Assembly: GCF_023016285.1 (NCBI RefSeq)
Contig: NZ_CP095413.1
Span: 4,850,501 to 4,914,500, forward strand
Length of the DNA: 64,000 bases
From: Muricauda sp. SCSIO 64092
GTDB lineage: Bacteria; Bacteroidota; Bacteroidia; Flavobacteriales; Flavobacteriaceae
Direction: 5' to 3'
Shown: positions 23,766 to 32,575 of the stretch, one piece after another
Position numbering within the stretch: position 1 is the first letter of the stretch
How the letters are laid out: each line of letters begins with the position of its first letter
Made by a program: the position numbers and the translations under genes
Notes under the pieces: generated by a model
Database searches by the model: none
Told to the model about the DNA's origin: nothing
Seen by the model: only the letters and a program-made list of their open reading frames with translations

Positions 23766-25467
23766 ATGTCTTGATGGGAGGGCGCCTTAACGTTTGATCC
23801 AGAACTTCAAAAAGCAAGGCCAATACAATGACCAAACAACAACCAAAGGCGTTTAGCCATAAATAAGACATCCAATCCTGATACCAACCCAAGATTACGA
23901 TGATCTGTGTAATGATTGCCGCAATGAAAACGGCATTTCCCTTGACGAACTTAAAGAAGAATGCCAATAGAAATACGCCAAGGACATTTCCGTAAAAAAT
24001 GGATCCTATGATGTTTACCAATTGAATCAGGTTATCGAAAAGGTTGGCAATACAGGCTATTAGGATGGCAATTACGCCCCATACCAAGGTAAAGCCCTTG
24101 GTGGCATACACAAATTGTTTTTGCGTGAATTCCCCGCCTTTGTTCCTTTTGTATAAATCCAAAGCGGTTATGGTACCTAAGGCATTCAACTCCGATGCGG
24201 TGGAGGACATTGCGGCAGATAAAATAACGGCCAACAACAAACCAATGAGGCCTCTTGGAAGGTTGTTGAGAATAAAATGGATGAACACATAATCCTTATC
24301 ATTGGTCTCAACACTTGGGTCTGCCGAATTAATGAGTATTCTGGCCGACTCCCGATTGTGCAATTCTTCCTGATTTACTTTGATCAAATTAATTTTAGCC
24401 TGCTCAATGGCATTGAAATCCTTCAGTTTTAAGGCCGTTACAAAATCATTTTGGGCCATGCGCTTTTCCTTGACCAATTCTGCATGACCTTCTTCCAGAA
24501 TGGCATAATCCCCTGCCAGATCGGATGATTTAATGGCCTCATTGGCAGCTGGGTTAAAATGAAGAGGGGAGGGGTTGTACTGATAAAAAACAAAAACCAT
24601 GACCCCTACCAAAAGAATAAAGAACTGCATGGGTATTTTAAAAATGCCGTTGAAGACCAATCCCAGTTGACTTTCCCTTACCGATTTCCCGGAGAGGTAC
24701 CGTTGTACCTGGCTTTGGTCCGTTCCAAAATAGGCTAGGGCCAAAAAGAAACCTCCTGTAATTCCACTCCAGAAGGTGTATCGGTTTTTGGTGTCAAAGT
24801 CAAAATTCAGGATTTCAAGTTTGTCGTTTGCCCCTGCAATTTTTAAGGCTTCACCAAAAGAAATATCCGCGGGCAAACTCCCCATAATAAAGAAAAACGC
24901 GAAAAACATCCCGATCATGATCACGAACATCTGCTGTTTTTGGGTGATGTTCACGGCTTTGGTCCCTCCGCTAACGGTATAGATGATAACCAATATGCCA
25001 ATAATAATGTTCAAGGTCCTCAAATCCCATCCCAGTACGGCCGAAAGGATTATTGATGGTGCAAAAATGGTAATTCCGGCAGCCAATCCACGTTGTACCA
25101 GAAAAAGAATGGCTGTAAGTGTCCTCGTTTTGAGGTCGAAACGTGTTTCCAACATTTCGTAGGCCGTATATACCTTAAGCTTATGATAGATGGGGATAAA
25201 AACCAAACAAATGACAATCATGGCCAAGGGAAGACCAAAATAAAACTGTACAAAACCCATTCCATCATGAAAGGCTTGGCCAGGTGTGGACAAAAAGGTA
25301 ATCGCACTTGCTTGGGTAGCCATTACCGATAGTCCAATGGTCCACCATTTGGTCTGTCCTCCCCTCACGTAATCGTCCACGCTGTTACTGCCCTTGGTCT
25401 TCCAAACGCCAAACCCTACGATGAACAGTAGCGTACCTAAAAGTACAATCCAGTCAAGAACAGCCAT
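23764..25467 (-). CDS. Sodium:solute symporter (SSS family)
   Basis: A 567-residue secondary transporter with 13 or so membrane helices. The start (M-A-V-L-D-W-I-V-L-L-G-T-L-L-F-I) and S-V-D-D-Y-V-R-G-G-Q-T-K-W-W-T-I-G-L-S-V-M-A-T-Q-form fits SSS proteins, as does the G-T-D-Q-S-Q-V-Q-R-Y-L-S-G-K segment, the sodium-symporter signature. A large soluble insertion (about residues 305-375) with many charged residues lies between helices, and M-S-S-T-A-S-E-L-N-A-L-G-T near residue 430 marks the second sodium-binding region. The substrate is not readable; sugars, sialic acids and nucleosides are known cargo of the group. It follows a small membrane protein and the PIG-L deacetylase, probably one transcript. 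Confidence 0.9.
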   Translation of the reverse strand: MAVLDWIVLLGTLLFIVGFGVWKTKGSNSVDDYVRGGQTKWWTIGLSVMATQASAITFLSTPGQAFHDGMGFVQFYFGLPLAMIVICLVFIPIYHKLKVYTAYEMLETRFDLKTRTLTAILFLVQRGLAAGITIFAPSIILSAVLGWDLRTLNIIIGILVIIYTVSGGTKAVNITQKQQMFVIMIGMFFAFFFIMGSLPADISFGEALKIAGANDKLEILNFDFDTKNRYTFWSGITGGFFLALAYFGTDQSQVQRYLSGKSVRESQLGLVFNGIFKIPMQFFILLVGVMVFVFYQYNPSPLHFNPAANEAIKSSDLAGDYAILEEGHAELVKEKRMAQNDFVTALKLKDFNAIEQAKINLIKVNQEELHNRESARILINSADPSVETNDKDYVFIHFILNNLPRGLIGLLLAVILSAAMSSTASELNALGTITALDLYKRNKGGEFTQKQFVYATKGFTLVWGVIAILIACIANLFDNLIQLVNIIGSIFYGNVLGVFLLAFFFKFVKGNAVFIAAIITQIIVILGWYQDWMSYLWLNAFGCCLVIVLALLFEVLDQTLRRPPIKT

Positions 25468-25470
25468 GAA

Positions 25471-25590
25471 TTAGTTGTATGCAAGCATTACGTACACAAA
25501 GTACAGGATATAAAGGACATTGAGAATAAGGACAACGGAATATTCCCTTTTCCATACTACTTTTTGAAGAAAATTATCCTTTGATTTCAC
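25471..25590 (-). CDS. Overlooked 39-residue single-pass membrane protein
   Basis: A frame starting with GTG inside the end of the PIG-L gene (17-base overlap) and stopping 3 bases before the symporter ATG. It encodes M-K-S-K-D-N-F-L-Q-K-V-V-W-K-R-E-Y-S-V-V followed by one hydrophobic helix (L-I-L-N-V-L-Y-I-L-Y-F-V-Y-V-M-L-A) and a short tail. The exact fit between two cotranscribed genes, the positive charges before the helix and the lack of another explanation for the gap support a real gene. I believe small proteins of this type occur at this place in related genomes, but that is memory and not checked. A partner for the symporter is a reasonable guess. Confidence 0.6.
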   Translation of the reverse strand: MKSKDNFLQKVVWKREYSVVLILNVLYILYFVYVMLAYN

Positions 25591-28108
25591 CTTCTTCCTG
25601 TGTGTTTTGTTTCTTTAGTGAAAGCATGTTGGCAAAAAGTTTATATGCCCCCGGCACACCGGCAGGCAGCTCCCTAAAAAAGCTCAGACCGGTATAGATA
25701 TAGTTCCCCTTTCCGTAGGAAGCGACCAATAAACTTCCCTCTTTGCTATTTTCCCCTTTATCGGCCATGGCCAGAATAGGAATGAATTCCTTGCTCCATT
25801 CATTTGGAAAATAAAGTCCTCTTTCCTGAACCCATCCATTGAAATCCCTTGCCTCTATTTTATTGGGATAGTTCATAATGGCATGTTCTTTGGCCAAAAT
25901 GGTTACCTGGGCGTTTTCATCGGTAACCCGATCTCTGGAAATGGTAATGGGGTAGGGAGCAATATTCTCGAATTGGGCACGCCAACGGCCTGCAGTGTTG
26001 TATTGGACTATCATGTTTCCACCATTCTTCACATAGTCCAATAATATGGGTTGCTTGAACTTTAATTCTTCCAGTACGTTATACGCCCTAATCCCTAAAA
26101 CCACACCATCGTATTGCGCCAAACTTCCCATTTCCAACTGTGATACATCCAAAGTCTCTACCTGGTATCCAATTTGGGAAAGGCTTTCCGGAACCTTATC
26201 ACCAGCACCGACAATATAACCGATCCGTTCCCCTTCCTTTTTGATGTCCATTCGCACAACCCTTGCTTCGGAAGGAAGAAGAATGGACTGCTTGGGCACA
26301 TGGTCATAGGTGATTTCAATCAATTTCTTTTGAAACTCCTCTCCGTCCACAATCAAAATAGGTGAAATGGTACCTACATTTTCCCCCGTTGGGGGGATGA
26401 CCTCAAAGGCTACGTTTTGGACGGCGTTCTTTTGGGCAATGTTAAAATTGATCGCCACGGGATGACTGGACCATCCCTGGGGCAGTTTCAGTTTTGCCAC
26501 ACCGCTCACATTATTGGTCCCGGCCCGTATGGCGAGATTTACATTTACTGGTTCGGGGGTATTGAAGAGATATACATCTTCGGTAAAACTAGCGGACACT
26601 TTTGGAAGTACTACAAAAGGCTCATATATCTCACCAACATCCGGTTTACTGTAACGACGTATCAGCGGCTTTGTAAAGGTTATGGGGAATCCATCAATGG
26701 TAAGTCCAAAGTCCACAGTATAGGCCATAGGGGTTTCAGGTTGGCCTATAAGGGTTTTATCCTCCACGTGATACATCCCCAACGTCCCTTTCTGCTCTAG
26801 CCAGTATGGGGTAGTGTAAGGAGTACCTTTGGGTACGGAAAACGAAATTTCCAAATTTTCCTTGGTATTTGGACTCAAGGGAATATTTGGGGTGGTACTT
26901 ACGTCCGCTCCTTTAATTTTTATGGATTGCAAGGTTAGGGAAGTGTTACTTCGATTTAAGGCCTCAATGGTAATGTTCACCTTTTCCCCAGGAATGGCGG
27001 AGGCACTATTTGCCCCTGCTTCCAAATAAATTCCCCCACATGCCAATATGATATCCCTAAGGTGTTCCGATTTCAGTTGTTTCCAATGTTCGTCTTCAAC
27101 TTCCTGAAGCAGTTTATAGGCCTTTATCAAATCCGGCAAATGTGCTGTCGGATCGGAAAAATTGAATTTAGCCTCTATTGCATTCAAAATGGCGCCCACT
27201 GCTTCACCGCCCTTTACCCTGGACCAGGTGGTATTGATTCCCTCAAAGATGTCTGTGGACCCGTTTAGGGGATCCCCTTTTAAAAATTCCAAATAATCCG
27301 GCTGCGCACCACGTACCGCCAATCTCCCAAAACCTTGGCAAAGGTGTTGACTGCTGGCCGAACTGGCAATTTCATTGTTGGACAGTCCCAGATTGGGATA
27401 AAACACCCCAACATCCACTTGGGTGAGGTTGGACTTGTCCGCTTGTGCAAACTTTTCCCTACTTCCGTAAAACCACCAAGATGTGTTAAAAAATAAACGC
27501 TTGGGCTCCCAAACCTGGGTTTTGGACAACTGCTCGGGATATGCCTTGGGGTCATTGACCAAATCAAATGCCTCATAACCCAACATGGCCGAGGTGGTAT
27601 GGTGTCCGTGGGTAGTTCCTGGGCTCCTATGGTCAAAACGATTCACTATGATATCGGGTCTAAACTTACGTATGGCCCACACTACATCACCCAAAACCTT
27701 TTCCTTGTCCCAAATGGTCAAGGTCTCATCCGGATGCTTGGAGTATCCAAAGTCATTGGCCCTGGAAAAAAACTGTTCCCCACCATCTACCCTTCTTGCA
27801 GCCAATAGCTCTTGGGTCCGCAAAACCCCCAATAACTCCCTCAATTCAGGTCCAATAAGGTTTTGACCACCATCGCCCCGGGTCAACGATAGGTAAGCGG
27901 TCCTGGCCTTAACTTTATTGGATAGGTAAGCTATGAGCCTTGTATTTTCATCATCGGGATGGGCTGCAACAAATAGCGCCGTACCCAGAAAGTTCAATTT
28001 TTGGATTTCATGATGGATTTCGGAAGTAGTGTATTTTTTTGGTTTTTGTGACGAGACCATGATGGGAATGGTCAATAGAAATGCACAAATCACCCGAGAA
28101 AATCGCAT
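25574..28108 (-). CDS. Exported PIG-L/LmbE family deacetylase with long C-terminal region
   Basis: An 844-residue protein with a signal peptide (residues 1-20). The N-terminal domain (about 40-280) is a zinc-dependent PIG-L deacetylase: V-A-A-H-P-D-D-E-N with H50, D52 and D53, then S-L-T-R-G-D-G-G-Q-N-L-I-G, and the distal metal ligand in T-T-H-G-H-H-T-T-S. The remainder has beta-sandwich segments and a C-terminal flavodoxin-like region (G-Y-I-V-G-A-G-D-K, Y-D-G-V-V-L-G-I-R-A-Y-N, N-G-G-N-M-I-V-Q-Y-N), which looks like a non-catalytic GATase1-type domain. The family deacetylates N-acetylglucosamine-like groups; the periplasmic substrate here is unknown. It precedes a small membrane protein and an SSS symporter, which suggests uptake and breakdown of an acetylated sugar compound. 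Confidence 0.87.
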   Translation of the reverse strand: MRFSRVICAFLLTIPIMVSSQKPKKYTTSEIHHEIQKLNFLGTALFVAAHPDDENTRLIAYLSNKVKARTAYLSLTRGDGGQNLIGPELRELLGVLRTQELLAARRVDGGEQFFSRANDFGYSKHPDETLTIWDKEKVLGDVVWAIRKFRPDIIVNRFDHRSPGTTHGHHTTSAMLGYEAFDLVNDPKAYPEQLSKTQVWEPKRLFFNTSWWFYGSREKFAQADKSNLTQVDVGVFYPNLGLSNNEIASSASSQHLCQGFGRLAVRGAQPDYLEFLKGDPLNGSTDIFEGINTTWSRVKGGEAVGAILNAIEAKFNFSDPTAHLPDLIKAYKLLQEVEDEHWKQLKSEHLRDIILACGGIYLEAGANSASAIPGEKVNITIEALNRSNTSLTLQSIKIKGADVSTTPNIPLSPNTKENLEISFSVPKGTPYTTPYWLEQKGTLGMYHVEDKTLIGQPETPMAYTVDFGLTIDGFPITFTKPLIRRYSKPDVGEIYEPFVVLPKVSASFTEDVYLFNTPEPVNVNLAIRAGTNNVSGVAKLKLPQGWSSHPVAINFNIAQKNAVQNVAFEVIPPTGENVGTISPILIVDGEEFQKKLIEITYDHVPKQSILLPSEARVVRMDIKKEGERIGYIVGAGDKVPESLSQIGYQVETLDVSQLEMGSLAQYDGVVLGIRAYNVLEELKFKQPILLDYVKNGGNMIVQYNTAGRWRAQFENIAPYPITISRDRVTDENAQVTILAKEHAIMNYPNKIEARDFNGWVQERGLYFPNEWSKEFIPILAMADKGENSKEGSLLVASYGKGNYIYTGLSFFRELPAGVPGAYKLFANMLSLKKQNTQEEGEIKG

Positions 28109-28184
28109 AGTTGGTCTAATTAGCTTGTTCCAAAGATAGAAAGTTTAACAGGCCAGTTTTGGTTTTTAGAACTTCTTTAACAAG

Positions 28185-28727
28185 CTATACACCGGACTTA
28201 GGACCGTTTGTTAAACCTACCTGTTTCTTTACCAGTACCACGCCCTTTTGCAGTAATAAATTGTTGGGATAGGTCAATAATTCCCCATCGTCCTTCACCA
28301 AATGGAATGTAAAGGCCTGAATATCCGCGATTACGGCCTCGTCCGGAAAATCCTTGTCCTGTATCCGTATTCTATCACCAATTTTGTAGGGGAAGTAAAA
28401 AAACAAAATTATTCCGGCCGTAACATTACTTAAAATGGACCAAGTGGCAAAAAGTGCTACACCAATTACTGCAAATACGGAGGAAACAATGAGACCTATT
28501 TCACGAATATTAATGCCCCAAACGAGAATCAGGACAGACAGCAAAATTACCACCAGTGCAAAGGAAACATATCTAATGACCAATCCGGTCCTTACCTGGC
28601 TGATATCGCTTATTCGTCCAATTTTACGAATGGTCTTTACCAGTAAAAAACGGAGGAGAAAGAAAACGATAAGGCTTAATATGGATGCCAGTAGCTCGTT
28701 CTGATATGTCTGTAAAAAAGACTCCAT
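28185..28727 (-). CDS. Small mechanosensitive channel (MscS) domain protein
   Basis: A 180-residue membrane protein with three helices in the first 110 residues (L-A-S-I-L-S-L-I-V-F-F-L-L, Y-V-S-F-A-L-V-V-I-L-L-S-V-L and G-L-I-V-S-S-V-F-A-V-I-G-V-A-L-F-A), followed by the MscS beta domain: F-Y-F-P-Y-K-I-G-D-R-I-R-I, E-A-V-I-A-D-I-Q-A-F-T-F and L-T-Y-P-N-N-L-L-L-Q-K-G. The pore-lining helix and the P-N-N-L motif are typical. The C-terminal alpha/beta domain of full MscS is missing, so this is one of the shorter MscS-like proteins, expected to release solutes under osmotic shock. Its ATG follows the stop of the lipoprotein gene by one base. Confidence 0.88.
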   Translation of the reverse strand: MESFLQTYQNELLASILSLIVFFLLRFLLVKTIRKIGRISDISQVRTGLVIRYVSFALVVILLSVLILVWGINIREIGLIVSSVFAVIGVALFATWSILSNVTAGIILFFYFPYKIGDRIRIQDKDFPDEAVIADIQAFTFHLVKDDGELLTYPNNLLLQKGVVLVKKQVGLTNGPKSGV

Positions 28728-28728
28728 T

Positions 28729-29688
28729 TTAGAGTGCCAAACTATCCCGAAGATGCAAATATTTGTTGGAATTTTGCCCCCAATAGGGTGTTTTTAAGGT
28801 TTTTAGTTTGCTTCCCTTGGAAACCATGGTTTTTGCATTGGGACCATAGCCACTTGTGAACGATTCTTCCCAGCTTTCAATTTCATACGGGAATGTGGCA
28901 CTGAAGTCAATGGTCAATTTGCGTTCCGTATTTTCATAAACTATGGAATAGGAGCTAATACCATTGATAGTGCTGATCGAAGCCGTGGCCGTATAGGCCC
29001 GTATGGGATTGTGCTGTACCCGGAAATACTCCAATGCCGGTATGATTTCAATTTTACCAACCGGTAAATCCTGTGGGTTGATCCGAATCCTGTTCCAAAT
29101 TTCATTTTCCAAAATGGCTTTGTCCATGCTAAGGTTTTGATCCGCTTCTCCTTCAAAATAACTGTGGGAGGTAAACTCAAATGCTTCGCGGTTGTTCAAT
29201 TGTGCGTAGACATGGCCACACCATTCTTGAACGGAAAGACTGGATTTGAGTGCGTGTTGGTTGTCATGGACAGGGTAAAAAGTACTGCTCATAATGGAAT
29301 AGGGATAAATACCGGTGAGGTACTTTTTGGTTTTATTGAGTTTTAGTACGGGAATGTTGGTTGGGTTGTTCCCATCCGCCTTCACTTGCACATCCGGTAG
29401 AAAAGGTTCCGTTACATAAATCAATACGGCCTTGCCCTCACGCAGTTCACCATAGCGGGCCTGTTGCAATTGGTATGAGGTGATTTCGGCATCCCCGGCA
29501 TACCAGTAATCCTTAAACTCTTGTGACAAAGGCTTTTTAGGGGTTGTCCCCTCTGTCTGCGCTTTCTCGGTCCCTGTATTGACAGCAAGCGTTTTTTCTT
29601 CTTTTTTGCCCTGGGAACATGCTCCAATTCCGCAACTAAGGAATACGAGTATGCCAACACGCAATCCAAATTTTGACCCTTTTTTCAT
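28729..29688 (-). CDS. Lipoprotein of unknown function (often labelled septum formation inhibitor Maf)
   Basis: A 319-residue exported lipoprotein. The signal region ends in F-L-S-C-G-I-G-A-C-S, with C at the I-G-A-C lipobox. Later recognisable segments are D-Y-W-Y-A-G-D-A-E-I-T-S-Y, R-E-G-K-A-V-L-I-Y-V-T-E-P-F-L-P, and S-S-T-F-Y-P-V-H-D-N. It has no similarity in motif to the true Maf nucleotide pyrophosphatase in this window (32576-33175). Proteins of this family are often called septum formation inhibitor Maf in flavobacterial genomes, which I think is a transferred label from the neighbouring gene. The frame extends to a TTG at 29706, but that TTG lies inside a -7 element, so ATG 29688 is used. 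Confidence 0.8.
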   Translation of the reverse strand: MKKGSKFGLRVGILVFLSCGIGACSQGKKEEKTLAVNTGTEKAQTEGTTPKKPLSQEFKDYWYAGDAEITSYQLQQARYGELREGKAVLIYVTEPFLPDVQVKADGNNPTNIPVLKLNKTKKYLTGIYPYSIMSSTFYPVHDNQHALKSSLSVQEWCGHVYAQLNNREAFEFTSHSYFEGEADQNLSMDKAILENEIWNRIRINPQDLPVGKIEIIPALEYFRVQHNPIRAYTATASISTINGISSYSIVYENTERKLTIDFSATFPYEIESWEESFTSGYGPNAKTMVSKGSKLKTLKTPYWGQNSNKYLHLRDSLAL

Positions 29689-29703
29689 AACAGTACGTTT
29701 TTG

Positions 29704-29711
29704 CAAATTTA
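29704..29711 (-). promoter_or_regulatory. -7 element (TAAATTTG) for the lipoprotein-mscS operon
   Basis: TAAATTTG on the minus strand ends 15 bases before the ATG at 29688. It rules out the in-frame TTG at 29706 as a start. Confidence 0.55.
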
Positions 29712-29764
29712 ATCAAGGTACTGCCTAAAACCATAATTTTGAACGTTCATATGGACGAAAAGGC

Positions 29765-30583
29765 CTATTTCCTTCGACTAAATTTTATTCGTAACCATTT
29801 CCATCGCCAAACCAGTATGCCACCTACCAACACCAATGGCCATATATTGAACAGCACAAGCACCATGGTGGTAACAATGCTCCAACCATTTTCCAGGGCT
29901 TGGACGACTTTGCTGCCAAATGATTTTTCGTAGGAATCTGGTTCCTCCCGAAAATTTACCTTTTCATAAATTCTCAGATGGATCGTACTGAACTTTATTT
30001 TGTCCTCCAAATAGCGTAATTGCCCCTCTTTGGCCTCAATTTCTTCCGTGATCTTTCTAATGGCTTCCTCTGCTTCCAGAACCTCGGAAATCTTCCCGGT
30101 CCTGTTCTTCAAAATTTCGATGTATCGTTCCCGTACTTCCTTTTTTGTTTTTAACCTGCTGGTAACATCAATGTATTGCTCGGTGACGTCATTGGATGAA
30201 ATGGAAACATTTTTTACAAAATCCCCTTGCCCTTTCAGGTCTTCCATCAATGAAGTGAAATGCTGACTATCAACCCGTATGGTAATACTGTTGGAGATTT
30301 CATAACTGGTATTGTTCAAATTCATTTTTGAAACAAAGGCATTGTACTTCTTACAGATTTCATTGACCTTTTCGGTGGTCTCGTCCACACTTTTGACCTT
30401 TACTTCCACATTCCCGGTCCAAATCATTTTTCGATTCGAGATCTGCTGTGTTTCGGAATCTTGAAAGTCGGTGATTTTGGCGGTGGATGTTTCATAAGTG
30501 GTGTCCGCAGCTACCTCTGAAGATTCTCCACCTCCACAAGTGGAAAGCATCACCAATAAACAGAACATTAGAGCTATTTTCAT
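29765..30583 (-). CDS. DUF4349 domain lipoprotein
   Basis: A 272-residue lipoprotein: signal sequence M-K-I-A-L-M-F-C-L-L-V-M-L-S-T-C with the lipobox Cys at residue 16. The DUF4349 region (about 50-215) has R-K-M-I-W-T-G-N-V-E-V-K-V, a strand-rich middle with I-T-I-R-V-D-S-Q-H-F, then V-T-E-Q-Y-I-D-V-T-S-R-L-K-T and a coiled coil (K-E-V-R-E-R-Y through E-A-K-E-G-Q-L-R-Y-L-E). A C-terminal membrane helix (V-L-V-L-F-N-I-W-P-L-V-L-V-G-G-I-L-V-W) precedes a basic tail, so the protein is anchored at both ends. The family function is unknown. In the ancestral arrangement maf probably followed directly upstream, since a maf 3' fragment lies 93 bases away. Confidence 0.87.
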   Translation of the reverse strand: MKIALMFCLLVMLSTCGGGESSEVAADTTYETSTAKITDFQDSETQQISNRKMIWTGNVEVKVKSVDETTEKVNEICKKYNAFVSKMNLNNTSYEISNSITIRVDSQHFTSLMEDLKGQGDFVKNVSISSNDVTEQYIDVTSRLKTKKEVRERYIEILKNRTGKISEVLEAEEAIRKITEEIEAKEGQLRYLEDKIKFSTIHLRIYEKVNFREEPDSYEKSFGSKVVQALENGWSIVTTMVLVLFNIWPLVLVGGILVWRWKWLRIKFSRRK

Positions 30584-30675
30584 GGTATCAGGAGTTTGAA
30601 TGAATCGAAATGTAGAATGAATTCTTTATGGAACCCTGGCAATTAACGAAATGATAGGGATACTTTGTGATTTCC

Positions 30676-30789
30676 TTACCATTCACTTAACATTTTGTAA
30701 ACCAGATGGGTCGGTAGTCCTACAACATTGTTGTAGGAACCATGGATTTCCTCAATTCCTATGGCTCCCAGCCATTCTTGAATACCATA
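30676..30789 (-). pseudogene. 3' fragment of a second maf allele
   Basis: This stretch encodes the last 37 or so residues of Maf (Y-G-I-Q-E-W-L-G-A-I-G-I-E-E-I onward, ending K-M-L-S-E-W and a stop). Bases 30685-30789 match 32591-32695 in the intact maf gene at 101 of 105 positions. All four differences are synonymous, so both copies descend from working genes. The match ends abruptly at 30789, beyond which the sequence is unrelated. It is the left direct repeat of the islet described in the findings. Confidence 0.9.
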
Positions 30790-31167
30790 ACCTGTAATGC
30801 AGGAATCCTAACATTGGCGCCCAAAATTAGGGGCAATCTAAAAAGCCTTACACCAAAGCAGCAAACTAATTGATGATGAATCGGAAATTTTTGAAATAAT
30901 ATAACAAGCCTTGGAAATTATTTATTCAAACATTTTGAACCAACAAAGTTTCCATTCAAAAGTTCTTACCTAGTACTAAAAAGGTTAAACATGATTTTTG
31001 ACAATTGACCATTTGCAAGTAATTATGATATTGATGCCCATTGATTTACCTACCTACTTCCCCAGACTTTGTGGTGATCATTGAAATACTTTTTTTGTTA
31101 AACTTGGCCCATCTTTGTAACAATCTTCAGGTTTCAAATACAAATTACTACAAAGTATCATCTTCTT

Positions 31168-31776
31168 ATGGATTTGGACACATCGTTAAATCTGTTAAAA
31201 GAAAGGCTGTCAAGGACAGAAAAATTAGATAATGAGTCAATTAGTACTATTATATCAAAATCAAAAAAATCCTCTTTTCGATTTTTTTTGATTTCCTTTT
31301 TTGAGTTTGGTATCTGGGTGATATTGAATATGGTTTTGACTCTTTTGTTTAAAGATATTACACCTAAGTCTTTTGTTGACTTTCCTATCATTATAGTAAT
31401 TGAAAAGCTGAACATTTTGGTCACAGCGTCCTTTGTAATAGTATTTTATCTACGCTATAGATCGGTATCGACACCAAATAACACTTTCCAACACATCTCT
31501 TTGCTATACAGATTGAAACTTACCGTTCACTATTATATAACTTATAATCTTGGTGTGTTTGTTATTACTTTCTTGCTTAGTTTTTTTTGGGAAATTAATA
31601 ATAATCCAGATGTTGTAGCTCTTCTGGACAGTTTACATGCACGAGCTATTGCTTATTTCTTAGGCGTGGTTTTGTGTTTGGTTTTTGCACTTGGGATTAA
31701 ATACGTTTACTCAAAAATTTTCGGTAGAAGTCTTAAAACTCTATCTAAAATTAGAAAAGAAATGATGGAGGCATGA
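31168..31776 (+). CDS. AT-rich hypothetical membrane protein (islet cargo)
   Basis: A 202-residue protein, M-D-L-D-T-S-L-N-L-L-K-E-R-L-S, with a charged N-terminal 35 residues and then about four membrane helices (F-F-L-I-S-F-F-E-F-G-I-W-V-I-L, I-L-V-T-A-S-F-V-I-V-F-Y-L, Y-N-L-G-V-F-V-I-T-F-L-L-S-F-F and A-I-A-Y-F-L-G-V-V-L-C-L-V-F-A). The C-terminus is basic and helical (L-K-T-L-S-K-I-R-K-E-M). Codons are strikingly rich in A and T compared with all neighbours, which fits recent acquisition. The overall layout resembles flavobacterial membrane proteins that accompany regulators, but I do not recognise a family with confidence. It is the only convincing gene in the islet. Confidence 0.6.
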   Translation: MDLDTSLNLLKERLSRTEKLDNESISTIISKSKKSSFRFFLISFFEFGIWVILNMVLTLLFKDITPKSFVDFPIIIVIEKLNILVTASFVIVFYLRYRSVSTPNNTFQHISLLYRLKLTVHYYITYNLGVFVITFLLSFFWEINNNPDVVALLDSLHARAIAYFLGVVLCLVFALGIKYVYSKIFGRSLKTLSKIRKEMMEA

Positions 31777-31918
31777 TGGTTCCCTTCTAAAGAAAAAGAG
31801 GCCGCCAACTAGACTAATAAGGACAGTCTCTTTTAGTACTATAGAATTGCATCAACAATCTCCATAAATACCTTGATAAGGGACTTTTCTATATTGGATG
31901 TTATTTGAGAATAAATAA

Positions 31919-32131
31919 GAGCCTGTTTGGGAATTTGTGATTGGAATTGTCATAAGTCATTTTTAGTGTGGAACGAGGCACGACATAACGAGAGCTATGG
32001 GCGAGCTGGGGCGATGGAAAGGCATAACCATGGTTATGGACTAAAATTTTAACAATGTACCGTGTAAACCGGCCTACTGGCCAGGCAGGAAGGGACATAA
32101 GAAAACAATTGACAAATTCCCAAACAGGCTC
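31919..32131. mobile_element. 213-bp MITE with 20-bp perfect terminal inverted repeats
   Basis: The ends are GAGCCTGTTTGGGAATTTGT (31919-31938) and its exact reverse complement (32112-32131). The element is flanked by a 3-bp direct repeat TAA (31916-31918 and 32132-32134), the target duplication expected of IS5-family (TNA-type) transposition. The interior holds no transposase gene; it includes the palindrome CATAACCATGGTTATG. It should be moved by a related full insertion sequence elsewhere in the genome. Confidence 0.85.
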
Positions 32132-32134
32132 TAA

Positions 32135-32575
32135 ATTGGACCGTAGCGTTTACGTCTGACTTTCCATATGTTTTGGGTACCCAAATACGACTATCATGTT
32201 CTTAAGGGGGATGTCTAGCTCAGGTGTTGCCATCTTGTCAAGCGAATTTTCGATTTTGGAGCATGTTTGTATGCTTAGAGAAGTGACAAGCGAGGATTAT
32301 GTTCAGTTACATTTTGAATATTTTCTTTTCCAAAAATTGAATAACCTTTGTGATACGCCAAGGATAGAAACTACTATTAGACCCATTTTCGAAAAAAGAT
32401 TGGCGTTTGCTTTTTGGCCATTGATTACGGAGCATGGTGTACGGGAAACATTGCCGTAAAATAGTCCAAGGATATCTCGTGAATCATCACAATCCTTATA
32501 GCATGGACTGGCAGTATTATACTTGAATAAGGAATAGCGTTCTTATCATAATATTTCTGTAAAACCTATCGGCTT
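32135..32575. other. 441-base stretch between MITE and maf without a convincing gene
   Basis: A frame of 87 codons (32196-32459, plus strand) begins M-F-L-R-G-M-S-S-S-G-V-A-I-L and contains a few hydrophobic residues, but has no recognisable motif, no promoter match and no neighbour link. It may be a gene remnant. I see nothing else here. Confidence 0.3.

Noticed and set aside
30676..30789. Functional short gene made of the maf fragment
   Set aside because: It lacks the N-terminal phosphate loop and catalytic Asp and has no start; it is a fragment.
31901..32098. 65-codon minus-strand frame inside the MITE
   Set aside because: It is a chance translation of the repeat element and has no transposase motif.
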